A stretch of 64,000 nucleotides of DNA from UBA4744 sp963723165 (GTDB taxonomy: Bacteria > Actinomycetota > Acidimicrobiia > Spongiisociales > UBA4744): assembly GCA_963723165.1 (NCBI GenBank), contig CAVRPP010000003.1, forward strand, positions 310,001-374,000, in the 5' to 3' direction. A program made the translations under genes and the position numbers. The notes under the pieces are model-generated. The model had not been told where the DNA came from and searched no databases. It saw nothing but the letters and a program-made list of their open reading frames with translations. Of the stretch, positions 44,647-51,891 are shown one piece after another. The first letter of the stretch is position 1. Each line of letters opens with the position of its first letter.

Positions 44647-45927
44647 TCACGGCTCGTCGCTCTGAACCCGGATCGTGGCGGCCACCTCCGCGACCACGTC
44701 GAGGGATCGCAGCGCAGCCACCGCTGCTCGCTGGTTCGCCTCGAGGGCATCGTGGGTAATGAGCAGCAGTGTGGCGTCTTCGCCTCGACCTTCCTGCCAA
44801 ACCGATTTGATGCTGACGCCTGCTTCCCCGAAGGTTCCGGCTACCAGTGCCAGGACGCCGGGGGCATCGGCTACTTCCAGCCGGACGTACCACTTCGTCT
44901 CGATTTCCCCGAAGTCCCGCAGGCGTCCTGGAGCAAATCTGATTCGGGGGGCAACCTGCGCTTCTGCCAGCAGTTCCCGGGCCGCGTCGATGATGTCGCC
45001 GAGGACCGCCGTCGCCGTTGGTCCTCCCCCGGCACCCGGCCCCATGAACAGCAACTCTCCTACCTGAGGACCCTCGACGAACACTGCGTTGTTGGCACCC
45101 CGCACCGACGCCAACGGATGGTCGAAGGGCACGAGCGCCGGGTGAACCCTGGCACTCACGCCGTCCCTGGTTTCCTCACCGATGGCCAGCAGCTTCGGCA
45201 CGTACCCGAGATCGGCCGCGTACCGGAGATCAATCGGGTCGAGAGACTCAATGCCTTCCCGGTACACGGCATCAACCGAAACCCACGTCCCGAAGGCCAG
45301 GCTGGCCAGAATCGCGGTCTTGGCGGCCGCGTCGGCACCCGAGACGTCGGCACTTGGATCAGCTTCGGCGTAACCGAGTTCCTGTGCCTCGGTCACGGCC
45401 GGTTCATAACCAAGGCCCTCGGACATGCGAGTCAAGATGTAGTTGGTCGTTCCGTTGACGATGCCGAGCACCCTGGTGATCTGCTCGCCGGCCAACGATT
45501 CTGATAACGGCCGGATGATGGGTATCCCACCCCCGACGGCGGCCTCGAACAAGAGCGAAACGCCTTTCTCCTCGGCGCTCCTGATCAGCTCCGCCCCGCG
45601 GACGGCTACCAGCTCCTTGTTGGCGGTCACCACCGGCTTGCCCGCCTGGAGCGCTCGCATTACCAGGTCACCGGCAGGGTCCAACCCTCCCATGACCTCG
45701 ACGACCAGGTCTATCGACGGATCATCGATCACCTGTTCCGGCTGGTCTGTAATCAGATGTTCCGGTATGGGGAACGATCTGGATTTGGAAATGGATCGTA
45801 CGGCAACCCGCCGTACTTCGAGCTCGAGGCCAGTCTTGGCGACAATAGCCCTCTGTTCGTTGATGAGGTACCGAAGCAGCGCCGAACCAACGGTGCCTCC
45901 ACCAAGTATGCCGATTCCGACCTTCAT
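44647..45927 (-). CDS. hom: Homoserine dehydrogenase
   Basis: 426 aa. The NAD(P)-binding GGGTVG (9-14), the TANKELVA motif with NKE (103-105), and GIVNGTTNYILTRM in the catalytic domain. A C-terminal ACT domain (~350-426, VADAPGVLALVAGTFGEAGV) should give threonine feedback control. It reduces aspartate semialdehyde to homoserine. ATG 45927 has GGAGAGAGA upstream. Confidence 0.95.
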   Translation of the reverse strand: MKVGIGILGGGTVGSALLRYLINEQRAIVAKTGLELEVRRVAVRSISKSRSFPIPEHLITDQPEQVIDDPSIDLVVEVMGGLDPAGDLVMRALQAGKPVVTANKELVAVRGAELIRSAEEKGVSLLFEAAVGGGIPIIRPLSESLAGEQITRVLGIVNGTTNYILTRMSEGLGYEPAVTEAQELGYAEADPSADVSGADAAAKTAILASLAFGTWVSVDAVYREGIESLDPIDLRYAADLGYVPKLLAIGEETRDGVSARVHPALVPFDHPLASVRGANNAVFVEGPQVGELLFMGPGAGGGPTATAVLGDIIDAARELLAEAQVAPRIRFAPGRLRDFGEIETKWYVRLEVADAPGVLALVAGTFGEAGVSIKSVWQEGRGEDATLLLITHDALEANQRAAVAALRSLDVVAEVAATIRVQSDEP

Positions 45928-45951
45928 CTCGATCTCTCTCCGCCTGCAGGG

Positions 45952-45957
45952 ATTGTA
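45952..45957 (-). promoter_or_regulatory. -10 element of the hom-thrC transcript
   Basis: TACAAT on the minus strand, 24 nt upstream of the hom start, leaving a short leader that contains the ribosome-binding site. A matching -35 is not convincing. Confidence 0.4.
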
Positions 45958-46015
45958 CGGTCCGGGGCGATGTTGCCACATCTGACAACGCAGAGAGAGC
46001 ATGGCCCGCCTTTGG

Positions 46016-46021
46016 TACACT
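46016..46021 (+). promoter_or_regulatory. -10 element for tRNA-Arg
   Basis: TACACT in GGTACACTCCGCG, ~43 nt before the mature tRNA 5' end, a normal distance for a tRNA promoter. No good -35 is seen. Confidence 0.35.
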
Positions 46022-46064
46022 CCGCGGCGCCGTGCTGATCAGCCTCAGGCTGAAGTAGCACCCG

Positions 46065-46136
46065 GCCCTCGTAGCTCAGGGGATAGAGCACCGGCCTCCG
46101 GAGCCGGGTGCGCAGGTTCGAATCCTGCCGAGGGCG
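46065..46136 (+). tRNA. tRNA-Arg(CCG)
   Basis: Acceptor arms GCCCTCG (46065-46071) and CGAGGGC (46129-46135) pair. Anticodon stem CCGGC/GCCGG holds loop CTCCGGA, anticodon CCG. The T arm is GCAGG-TTCGAAT-CCTGC. The discriminator is G and CCA is not encoded. Confidence 0.95.
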
Positions 46137-46145
46137 CACCCCTCC

Positions 46146-46319
46146 CCCCTGACGAGCGAAGCTCGTTGGGAAGGGGGGAGGTGGCCGGGCCTACAGGCCC
46201 GGACGGAGGGGGGCTGGTTCCCACCAAGCAGGCCCCTGACGAGCGAAGCTCGTTGGGAAGGGGGGAGGTGGCCGGGCCTACAGGCCCGGACGGAGGGGGG
46301 CTGGTTCCCACCAACCAGG
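46146..46319. repeat. 87-bp tandem repeat, two copies, rich in hairpins
   Basis: Units 46146-46232 and 46233-46319 differ at one base. Each contains ACGAGC-GAA-GCTCGT and CCGGGCCT-ACA-GGCCCGG hairpins and two runs of G. It starts 10 nt after the tRNA-Arg gene and ends 70 nt before ku. Because 87 is divisible by 3 the minus strand shows a repeated 29-residue frame, but its composition (Pro/Ser/Gly) does not look like a protein. Confidence 0.85.
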
Positions 46320-46388
46320 CTTCCGCCCAACCCACCAAACCAAAATCTCCCCGACCACTGACTACTCATAACTGATAACTTGTCTCTC

Positions 46389-47177
46389 ATGGCTAGATCG
46401 ATTTGGAAGGGCGCCATCAGCTTCGGCCTGGTTTCGATTCCGGTTGCGCTGTTCACGGCCACCGAGAACAAGACCCCGAAGTTCAAGATGCTGCGCTCCG
46501 GCGATAGCAGCGCTATCAAATACAAGCGGGTGGCGGAAGCCGACGGCAAGGAAGTCACCTGGGACGACATCGTCCGCGGATACGAGGTGGAGAAGGGCAG
46601 GTACGTGGTCTTCACCGACGAAGAGTTGGAAGCGGCCACCGCCCGGGGTGGTTCGAAGATCGTCGACGTCGTTCAGTTCGTCGAAACCAAGGAAATCGAC
46701 CCGATCTTCTATCGCTCGTCCTACTACCTGGTGCCAGAGCAGACCGGCCTCAAGGCATACCGCATCCTGCTGCAGGCGCTCCGGGAAAAGGACCGCGTTG
46801 GTATCGCCAAATTCGCACTTCGGGAAAAGGAGTACCTCGCCACCCTCCGCGCCGACGAGAACGTCCTGATCCTGGAGACGATGTTCTGGCCGGATGAGAT
46901 CCGGGCGCCGGCTTTCGAGGAACTCGAGACAGAGATCGAAGTGCGAAAAGAAGAAGTCAAGATGGCCGAGATGATCATCGACAACCTCACGTCACCGTTT
47001 GATGCCGACGCGTACCAGGATCCATCCCGGGGCGCCATCGAGGAGTTGGCCAGGAAGAAGATCGAAGGTGAAGAGATCGTCAGCCCGGAGACGCCCGAGC
47101 CGACCAAAGTGCTCGACCTCCTGGAAGCCCTCAAAGCAAGCGTCGAAGCAACGAAAGAGAAGCGAGCGGCCAGCTAG
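46389..47177 (+). CDS. ku: Ku end-joining protein
   Basis: 262 aa. MARSIWKGAISFGLVSIPVA, the core VVFTDEELEAA, PIFYRSSYYLVPEQTGLKAY and ETMFWPDEIRAP are characteristic of bacterial Ku homodimers that bind DNA ends. A short C-terminal tail (EALKASVEATKEKRA) lacks the long lysine-rich extension of mycobacterial Ku. TAACTT ends 7 nt before ATG 46389, suggesting a leaderless mRNA. It is convergent with the ATP-dependent ligase, its expected partner in non-homologous end joining. Confidence 0.93.
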   Translation: MARSIWKGAISFGLVSIPVALFTATENKTPKFKMLRSGDSSAIKYKRVAEADGKEVTWDDIVRGYEVEKGRYVVFTDEELEAATARGGSKIVDVVQFVETKEIDPIFYRSSYYLVPEQTGLKAYRILLQALREKDRVGIAKFALREKEYLATLRADENVLILETMFWPDEIRAPAFEELETEIEVRKEEVKMAEMIIDNLTSPFDADAYQDPSRGAIEELARKKIEGEEIVSPETPEPTKVLDLLEALKASVEATKEKRAAS

Positions 47178-47179
47178 CT

Positions 47180-47198
47180 CAGCCGGCTTCGCCGGCTG
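47180..47198. terminator. Hairpin after ku
   Basis: CAGCCGGC-TTC-GCCGGCTG, an 8-bp perfect stem with a 3-nt loop, three bases after the ku stop. No U-tract. It may serve both convergent genes. Confidence 0.65.
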
Positions 47199-47199
47199 C

Positions 47200-47254
47200 A
47201 GTTCTCAGTTCTCAGTAGTCGGCAACTGAAGCTGATGACTGAAGACTGAAGACT
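47200..47254. repeat. Heptamer-based imperfect inverted repeat between ku and ligase
   Basis: AGTTCTC is repeated twice plus AGT (47200-47216). ACTGAAG occurs at 47225-47231 and twice plus ACT at 47238-47254. The two 17-bp blocks are imperfect inverted copies (13 of 17 by hand count). The ligase stop lies in the right block. Confidence 0.6.
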
Positions 47255-48206
47255 ATTCCCCCGGTCCTTCGGCCGCCCAGGTTTGTTCCTCAGCCGGATC
47301 CTCGACGAACCCTTTGAACGAAGGAGCCCGTAGCCGCCCGGCGTTGGTCCACTCCTTGAAGTCGACCCGGGCCACGAGGTGCGGGACCACCCAGGTGGTA
47401 CCGGCCGGAAGGTCGGGGTCCGGCCGGAATGGGTTTTCCCCAGCGGACATCTGATCCAGGGCGCCGCGGATGGCGCGCAGCGCGGCGTCGTCGAACCCGG
47501 TGCCGACCGACCCGATCCACCGCAATCGGGAACCCTCCCAGAGACCCAGGACCAGCGACCCGAAGGTACCGGTCCGACCTCCGCCGCCCGCCGTGAAGCC
47601 GCCTACCACAGCCCGGACCATCCGTACGAAGGGTATCTTCCGCCAGTCCGGCGAGCGCACGCCGGGCCGGTACAGCGAACCTCTCCGTTTGGCGACGACG
47701 CCTTCGAGCCCACGCTCGGCAACGGCCTTATACAATGCCTCGCCGTGTTCCTCGATCACCGCAGAACTCACCAGCGGAGCAGGAAGAGCCATAGCCCCCA
47801 GACGCTCCAACCGCTCCTCGATGGGCCGTTGCGTCATGTCCTCGCCATCGAAGAGAAGATCGAAGACCACATACGAGACCGGGTTGGTTCGGACCTCCTC
47901 GAGGGCTCTGGTCCCCCCGGCGATGCCCATCCGTTTCTGAAGGGACGGAAACGAGGGGCGACCCTGGTCATCAAAGGCCACGATCTCGCCATCGAGAACC
48001 GACCGTCCACCGAGGGACAAGCCGTGCAACTCCGGATACGTGGCCGTGACATCACGCCCGCTCCTCGACTGCACTGCCAGAGACTCCCCGTCCCAGCTCA
48101 GGATCGCCCGGACGCCGTCCCACTTCATCTCGAACAGCCATCCGGGGTCGGTAAATGGTGCCGCCCAGGGACTGGCCAGCATTGGTTCGAAGTGAGGAAG
48201 CCTCAC
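47253..48206 (-). CDS. ATP-dependent DNA ligase (LigD ligase-domain/LigC type)
   Basis: 317 aa. Motif I is EMKWDGVRA with Lys28 as the AMP acceptor. VLDGEIVAFD, YVVFDLLF, GLEGVVAKRRGSLYRPG and DWRKIPF mark the nucleotidyltransferase; an OB fold follows. There is no polymerase or phosphoesterase domain, so this is a stand-alone end-joining ligase. It faces ku. It overlaps the GatB/YqeY gene by 4 nt, so its transcript starts upstream on the minus strand. Confidence 0.92.
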   Translation of the reverse strand: MRLPHFEPMLASPWAAPFTDPGWLFEMKWDGVRAILSWDGESLAVQSRSGRDVTATYPELHGLSLGGRSVLDGEIVAFDDQGRPSFPSLQKRMGIAGGTRALEEVRTNPVSYVVFDLLFDGEDMTQRPIEERLERLGAMALPAPLVSSAVIEEHGEALYKAVAERGLEGVVAKRRGSLYRPGVRSPDWRKIPFVRMVRAVVGGFTAGGGGRTGTFGSLVLGLWEGSRLRWIGSVGTGFDDAALRAIRGALDQMSAGENPFRPDPDLPAGTTWVVPHLVARVDFKEWTNAGRLRAPSFKGFVEDPAEEQTWAAEGPGE

Positions 48207-48664
48207 CCGGTTTCGAGTTCTTCCCGAACGACCCGGTTGACCAAACCCCCATCGAGGTCGGCACCCATGGTCTTCATGAGGTGGCCGACCACGCGTCCCG
48301 CCATCTTTGGATCGTCGACGCCCAGCTCGGTGATCGCCTCCCGGACCACCCGGCGAGTTTCCTCATCGGAGAGCTTGGTCGGCAGCCAACGCGATAGATA
48401 GCCAACTTCCCAGCGCAGCTTGGCCGCCATGTCTACGCCCCGTTCGCCGAGGCCTTCGTACTCACTCGCGGCTTTGTCCATCTTCTTGGCGAAGGCGGCC
48501 ATCACCTCGAGATACAGGCCGTCGTCGACCTGCCCGGAGAAGCCGGGTTCCGAGCGCTTCCGGGATACGAGTGTTTCGATTTCGCGAACTACTTCCCTGC
48601 GCGGCTGGTCGCCCGATCGCATCGCGTCGTGAAGCTCCGCAGCCAGCTCATCCTTGATCGTCAT
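48203..48664 (-). CDS. GatB/YqeY domain protein
   Basis: 153 aa. MTIKDELAAELHDAMRSGDQ, LVSRKRSEPGF, LSRWLPTKLSDEETRRVV and DPKMAGRVVGHLMKTMGADLDG are typical of YqeY proteins, related to the tail domain of GatB. Function is uncertain; a tRNA-linked role is often proposed. ATG 48664 is used (the family starts MTIKD/MSLKE). It overlaps the ends of both neighbours, in an operon with the glycerophosphodiesterase and ligase. Confidence 0.85.
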   Translation of the reverse strand: MTIKDELAAELHDAMRSGDQPRREVVREIETLVSRKRSEPGFSGQVDDGLYLEVMAAFAKKMDKAASEYEGLGERGVDMAAKLRWEVGYLSRWLPTKLSDEETRRVVREAITELGVDDPKMAGRVVGHLMKTMGADLDGGLVNRVVREELETG

Positions 48665-49373
48665 CGCTCTTCCCACCCTTCAGTGCTTCAACCATCCTTC
48701 TCGGATCATCGGTGATAATCGCCATGGCCCCATCTGCAGCCAGCTTGCGACCAACTTCCTCATCATTGACCGTCCACACGACTATCTGCAAAGGTTGCCC
48801 GGCCCAAGCGGCGGATGGACCTGCCAGCAGTGACCAGTGGGGCGCAATCACCTCGTGGCCTTGCCCGATCGCCCAAGCGATGGCGTCGTCAAGTGAACCT
48901 GTTGGGTCGACCAGGAGTCCGGTTGCGAGGTTCGGATGAGCTCTATGCACCGCGTCGACGGTCGGCCAGTGAAAACTGGTGACCAGGTCGCGCCCGGTCG
49001 CTCGGCTCGCCGCTTCGCAGGCGAAGGCGAAGGTGTCATCGAAGTCGGGGTCTGCGGAAGAATTCTTGATCTCGAAATTGAACGGAAACTCGCCGGTTGC
49101 TTCAAGCACGTCGTCGAGCCGGGCCGGATACAGGCCCCCGCCAACGTCGACCTCGGAGACTGCCTGCCAATCCATCTCAATGATGGCCCGGCCGCCGAGG
49201 TGTGCATCGTGAGAAAGCACGGCAACGCCGTCCCGGGTGCGCCTCACATCAATCTCGACCATGTCACACACCGCAGAGGCCGCCAGGATGCCCTCCTTAG
49301 TGTTGTCAGGGTATTCGAGGGGCAAACCGCGGTGCCCGACCACCAGAAATTCTTGCTTTTCTGAGTCACTCAT
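48648..49373 (-). CDS. Glycerophosphodiester phosphodiesterase
   Basis: 241 aa. VVGHRGLPLEYPDNT with catalytic His-Arg, VEIDVRRTRDGVAVLSHDAHL (Glu and Asp metal ligands and second His), then FEIKNS and VVWTVNDEE give the complete GDPD TIM barrel. There is no signal peptide, so it is probably cytoplasmic. It hydrolyses glycerophosphodiesters to glycerol-3-phosphate and an alcohol. ATG 49373 is preferred over 49436. It is divergent from whiB and shares its upstream region with the CRP-type palindrome. Confidence 0.88.
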   Translation of the reverse strand: MSDSEKQEFLVVGHRGLPLEYPDNTKEGILAASAVCDMVEIDVRRTRDGVAVLSHDAHLGGRAIIEMDWQAVSEVDVGGGLYPARLDDVLEATGEFPFNFEIKNSSADPDFDDTFAFACEAASRATGRDLVTSFHWPTVDAVHRAHPNLATGLLVDPTGSLDDAIAWAIGQGHEVIAPHWSLLAGPSAAWAGQPLQIVVWTVNDEEVGRKLAADGAMAIITDDPRRMVEALKGGKSDDDQG

Positions 49374-49420
49374 GTCCGGCAAAAATACCTCTTGCCTACC
49401 GGCCGCGCTGCCAGTATCGT

Positions 49421-49463
49421 TTGTGAAGCAAATCACAATGTTTACTTTTTGTAGGGGTTTCCC
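49421..49463 (+). promoter_or_regulatory. CRP-type palindrome and leaderless promoter of whiB
   Basis: TTGTGA-N6-TCACAA (49421-49438) is followed by 10 nt, TTGTAGG (49449-49455) overlapping the -10 TAGGGG (49452-49457), then 6 nt to GTG 49464. The palindrome centre is 34.5 nt upstream of the start codon. Sequence and distances match the atp operon promoter (36109-36152). Mycobacterial whiB1 is a known CRP target, which fits. Confidence 0.7.
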
Positions 49464-49730
49464 GTGTTAACAATGACTGAATGGCGGCAGATGTCCGCGT
49501 GCCGCGACTCTGAACCGTCCCTGTTCTTCCCGGTCGGAACAACCGGAACTGCCCTCGACCACATTTCGAGCGCCAAGTCCATCTGTGCGCAGTGTTCGGT
49601 TCAAGAGGACTGTCTCCAGTACGCACTCGAGTCCAATCAGGAAGCCGGAGTGTGGGGCGGATACGCCGAGGACGAACGCCGCCGACTCCGCAAGCGCTGG
49701 CTGGCCGAACGCCGCCGTCGCGCCGTCTGA
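49464..49730 (+). CDS. WhiB family iron-sulfur transcription regulator
   Basis: 88 aa. Four cluster-binding cysteines (C13, C41, C44, C50), the GVWGG turn (62-66) and a basic C-terminus (RRRLRKRWLAERRRR) define the family. LFFPVGTTG resembles the WhiB1/WhiB2 group. These proteins bind a [4Fe-4S] cluster and the primary sigma factor, and sense NO or redox state. GTG 49464 is chosen over ATG 49473 because it lies exactly 6 nt after the -10, as in the matched atp promoter; the extra residues MLT are harmless. Confidence 0.93.
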   Translation: MLTMTEWRQMSACRDSEPSLFFPVGTTGTALDHISSAKSICAQCSVQEDCLQYALESNQEAGVWGGYAEDERRRLRKRWLAERRRRAV

Positions 49731-49755
49731 TCACTCCGCCGGCACAAACAGAATC

Positions 49756-49980
49756 TCACGACGACGTGAAGCCGACCGATACACGCTGTTCGGGTTCCAA
49801 TTCAACGTAGGCAATCCGCTGCACCGGAACACCAATCCGCCGGTTTCCCACGTCGGTGAACCAGAGGATGGCGTTCTCCCCGCCGAAGGCTCCTTCGATC
49901 TCCGCGACGAGGGCGTCCCCATCATCGACATCTAGCTCGATCTCCCGGGACGTATCACCGATTCCGATTCGCACCCGCAC
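49756..49980 (-). CDS. DUF3107 protein
   Basis: 74 aa. RVRIGIGDTSREIELDVDDG and RRIGVPVQRIAYVELEPE match DUF3107, a small actinobacterial family of unknown function. GTG 49980 has AAGGAG 5 nt upstream. A longer frame to 50034 adds a hydrophobic stretch but lacks this ribosome-binding site. It is convergent with whiB, a pairing I believe is common in Actinobacteria. Confidence 0.85.
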   Translation of the reverse strand: MRVRIGIGDTSREIELDVDDGDALVAEIEGAFGGENAILWFTDVGNRRIGVPVQRIAYVELEPEQRVSVGFTSS

Positions 49981-50294
49981 GTTTGCTCCTTCTGTTACGA
50001 CGAAGGCAATCGTACTAACAAGTGGCCCGTTCACCGATCAGCCGGTCGGCAGCCGGCATCAAGGCAGTACCCGTCTGCTGCAGGGCGAGATCAGCGTCGA
50101 ACTCATGAGTGCCTGGTGCACCCCCCGATCCCGGGGGCACAGGCACGCAGTAGCTCACACCCGGTTTGTCGGTTCTCTGCCCTCCCTCCCGACCTGCGGG
50201 ACGACGGTCTCGCTTCTGACAAGCAAAGGTATTTTTGCTTAGTCAACACTAGATAACGATTGACAGCAGCAGGCCGTCCGATGATGATGCACTG
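49981..50294. other. 314-nt gap with strong secondary structure
   Basis: Divergent region between DUF3107 (-) and the LysM gene (+). It contains a stem of about 14 bp, arms GTGCCTG (50109-50115) and CAGGCAC (50140-50146), extended inward by TGC/GCA and CCCC/GGGG. A second hairpin is AAGCAAA/TTTGCTT (50221-50240). GATAAC near 50252 could be a -10 for the LysM gene. No protein-like frame is seen. It may be a structured leader or a small RNA; no known riboswitch is recognised. Confidence 0.5.
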
Positions 50295-51032
50295 ATGAGC
50301 GGAGCACACCGCGCCTTTCGATTCGGCATCGTCGCGGCCCTAGAAGTCGGTGCTCTCATCTGGGTCGGTGGAGCCGCCCGGAACCGCTGGCTGCGGATCG
50401 ACTGGTCCGACCTCGGCAGGTGGATGCGCATCAACCCGACCGAAGATGTGATCGCTGCGTTCGTTTGGGTGGCGGTACTTGGATGCGCGATCTGGCTGAC
50501 CGGTTCGTCAATGCTGTACGCAATGGCCTACGCAAGTCGGATCCGTGCGCTGATTCGTTCGGTCGGGTGGGTAACTCTCCCGGCCGTCCGGACGGCGAGC
50601 GAACGAGTTCTTGGAGCCATTCTGGTTGCGTCGACACTGGCGGCACCGGTCGGGGCCGCCGAACGAGCGCCCGTGGTGGTGGTTGACAGCGACGGGTTCC
50701 TCCTACCCCCCGGCCTTGAGACTGAGGGGCCGGCAGACACCCGGGATCCGGTCGGCGGCATTTCCCCCGGTGATCCGATGCCTGCCTCGTCCGTCGAGAG
50801 TCTCGTGCCAGTTGCGGCAGCGGCGCGGACCGCAGTAACGGTGCAGTCGGGCGACAATCTATGGGCTATCAGCCGCAGACATCTGAGCGGCTTGCTCGGC
50901 CGCCGACCGGTCAATGCGGAAATCGCTCCGTACTGGCGGCAGGTCATTGCCTACAACCGCCCGGGCCTCATCTCCGGCAACCCTGATCTGATCTATCCGG
51001 GCGAACTGATCGAACTGCCACCCCCCGGTTGA
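50295..51032 (+). CDS. Membrane protein with C-terminal LysM domain
   Basis: 245 aa. Helices lie at ~10-26, ~50-75 and ~105-122. A Pro/Ser-rich stretch follows, then a LysM domain at ~182-242 (VTVQSGDNLWAISRRHL, YWRQVIAYNRPGLISG, PDLIYPGELIELP). LysM binds peptidoglycan, so the C-terminus is likely outside. The insertion between the LysM halves is longer than in canonical LysM. Similar proteins sit next to large BTAD/SARP regulators in Actinobacteria; none is here. Confidence 0.8.
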   Translation: MSGAHRAFRFGIVAALEVGALIWVGGAARNRWLRIDWSDLGRWMRINPTEDVIAAFVWVAVLGCAIWLTGSSMLYAMAYASRIRALIRSVGWVTLPAVRTASERVLGAILVASTLAAPVGAAERAPVVVVDSDGFLLPPGLETEGPADTRDPVGGISPGDPMPASSVESLVPVAAAARTAVTVQSGDNLWAISRRHLSGLLGRRPVNAEIAPYWRQVIAYNRPGLISGNPDLIYPGELIELPPPG

Positions 51033-51063
51033 TCGTCACCCCCGGCCACCCGGAGCGGAGGCG

Positions 51064-51474
51064 TCAACCAGGAATCCAGCTGAATCTGATGTGGCGCTCG
51101 TCGTTGTCGGCGTTGGGATCGACCAGCACGATCGATTGCCACGTTCCCAAGAGAAGCCGTCCGCCCTGAACGGGAATCGTCACGCTCGGACTGATGAAGG
51201 CCGGCATGACATGATCTGCACCGTGGCCGGGCGAACCGTGCTGGTGCCGCCACCGGTCGTCCCGGGGGAGCATATCGTCGAGCGCGTCGATGAGGTCCGC
51301 ATCACTGCCTGCTCCGGTCTCCATGATGGCCAGGCCGGCGGTTGCGTGGGGAACGAACACCGATAACAGGCCGTCGTCGCGACCATCGACAAAGCGCTCA
51401 GCCTCCGACGTGATGTCGAGCACGCCACGCCGACGGCCGGTACGGATCGAGATGATCGTTGTGTCCATCGCCAT
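51064..51474 (-). CDS. YjbQ/UPF0047 family protein
   Basis: 136 aa. LLSVFVPHATAGLAIMETG, HGSPGHGADHVMPAFISPSV and GTWQSIVLVDPN are the conserved UPF0047 blocks; the family has weak thiamine-phosphate synthase activity in E. coli. It probably uses the conserved His residues for metal. ATG 51474 has GAGG upstream; ATG 51468 is an alternative. The start is 54 nt from the palindromic repeat copy 2. Confidence 0.85.
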   Translation of the reverse strand: MAMDTTIISIRTGRRRGVLDITSEAERFVDGRDDGLLSVFVPHATAGLAIMETGAGSDADLIDALDDMLPRDDRWRHQHGSPGHGADHVMPAFISPSVTIPVQGGRLLLGTWQSIVLVDPNADNDERHIRFSWIPG

Positions 51475-51527
51475 CAACCTACCTCGACAAAAATGGGCTG
51501 CGTTTGCCGCTTCGGCGAGCGGCACAT

Positions 51528-51585
51528 CCCGTTCTTGCGTCAATAACCGACACATAGGCGAGGAAACTGACGCCAGAACGGGAAT
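51528..51585. repeat. Palindromic interspersed repeat, copy 2
   Basis: Arms CCCGTTCTTGCGTCA (51528-51542) and TGACGCCAGAACGGG (51568-51582) pair with one mismatch around a 25-nt loop. The segment 51536-51585 aligns to copy 1 (39092-39141) without gaps. The stem base pair GCGTC/GACGC here is GCGTG/CACGC in copy 1, a compensatory change. Confidence 0.65.
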
Positions 51586-51587
51586 CT

Positions 51588-51881
51588 CTAACCCAGGGTG
51601 ACCGTCAGCACCGCAAAGGCGACCACCGCCAGGAAAGCGATCACCAGACCCAGCTTCATCATCACGGACATCTCCTGAGGGGTCCTGCCTTCGCGTTCGA
51701 GGCGGTCGTCGAGCAGGGCCCGACGGGCCACCGGAGCAGCAGCAGCGGAGGTCAGGATCTCGATTCGTCCGTCAACCGGGCGCAGTACCGCTGTGATCCC
51801 GTGCGAGTTGAGAACGGACGAGCCCACGGTGGCTTCCTCCGGGGTGGCGCAGGTGGCGATCACGACTTGATCGTCTGCCAC
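51588..51881 (-). CDS. DUF2007-like small protein with C-terminal membrane helix
   Basis: 97 aa. The N-terminal ~65 residues (VVIATCATPEEATVGSSVLN, IEILTSAAAAPVARRAL) look like the DUF2007 putative signal-transducing fold. The last ~22 residues (LGLVIAFLAVVAFAVLTVTL) are a membrane anchor. GTG 51881 is preferred since AGGTAGG lies 5 nt upstream; GTG 51887 is too close to it. It starts 11 nt after the prs stop and is probably co-transcribed. Function is unknown. Confidence 0.7.
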   Translation of the reverse strand: MADDQVVIATCATPEEATVGSSVLNSHGITAVLRPVDGRIEILTSAAAAPVARRALLDDRLEREGRTPQEMSVMMKLGLVIAFLAVVAFAVLTVTLG

Positions 51882-51891
51882 TCTCACCTAC

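Noticed and set aside
46065..46136. tRNA-Arg as an integration site of a genomic island
   Set aside because: No integrase, no repeated tRNA 3' end, and the following genes (ku, ligase, GatB/YqeY) are ordinary chromosomal genes.
46146..46319. CRISPR array
   Set aside because: Only two direct copies, of 87 bp and with no spacers between them, and no cas genes nearby.
46045..46338. Minus-strand reading frame with two 29-residue repeats over the tandem repeat
   Set aside because: It arises because the 87-bp unit is a multiple of three. Composition is Pro/Ser/Gly, it runs through the tRNA-Arg gene, and it has no start signals.
49981..50294. c-di-AMP (ydaO-type) riboswitch or small SRP RNA
   Set aside because: The conserved cores of these RNAs are not present. 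GGTCGGGAGGGAGGG on the minus strand only superficially resembles the SRP loop.
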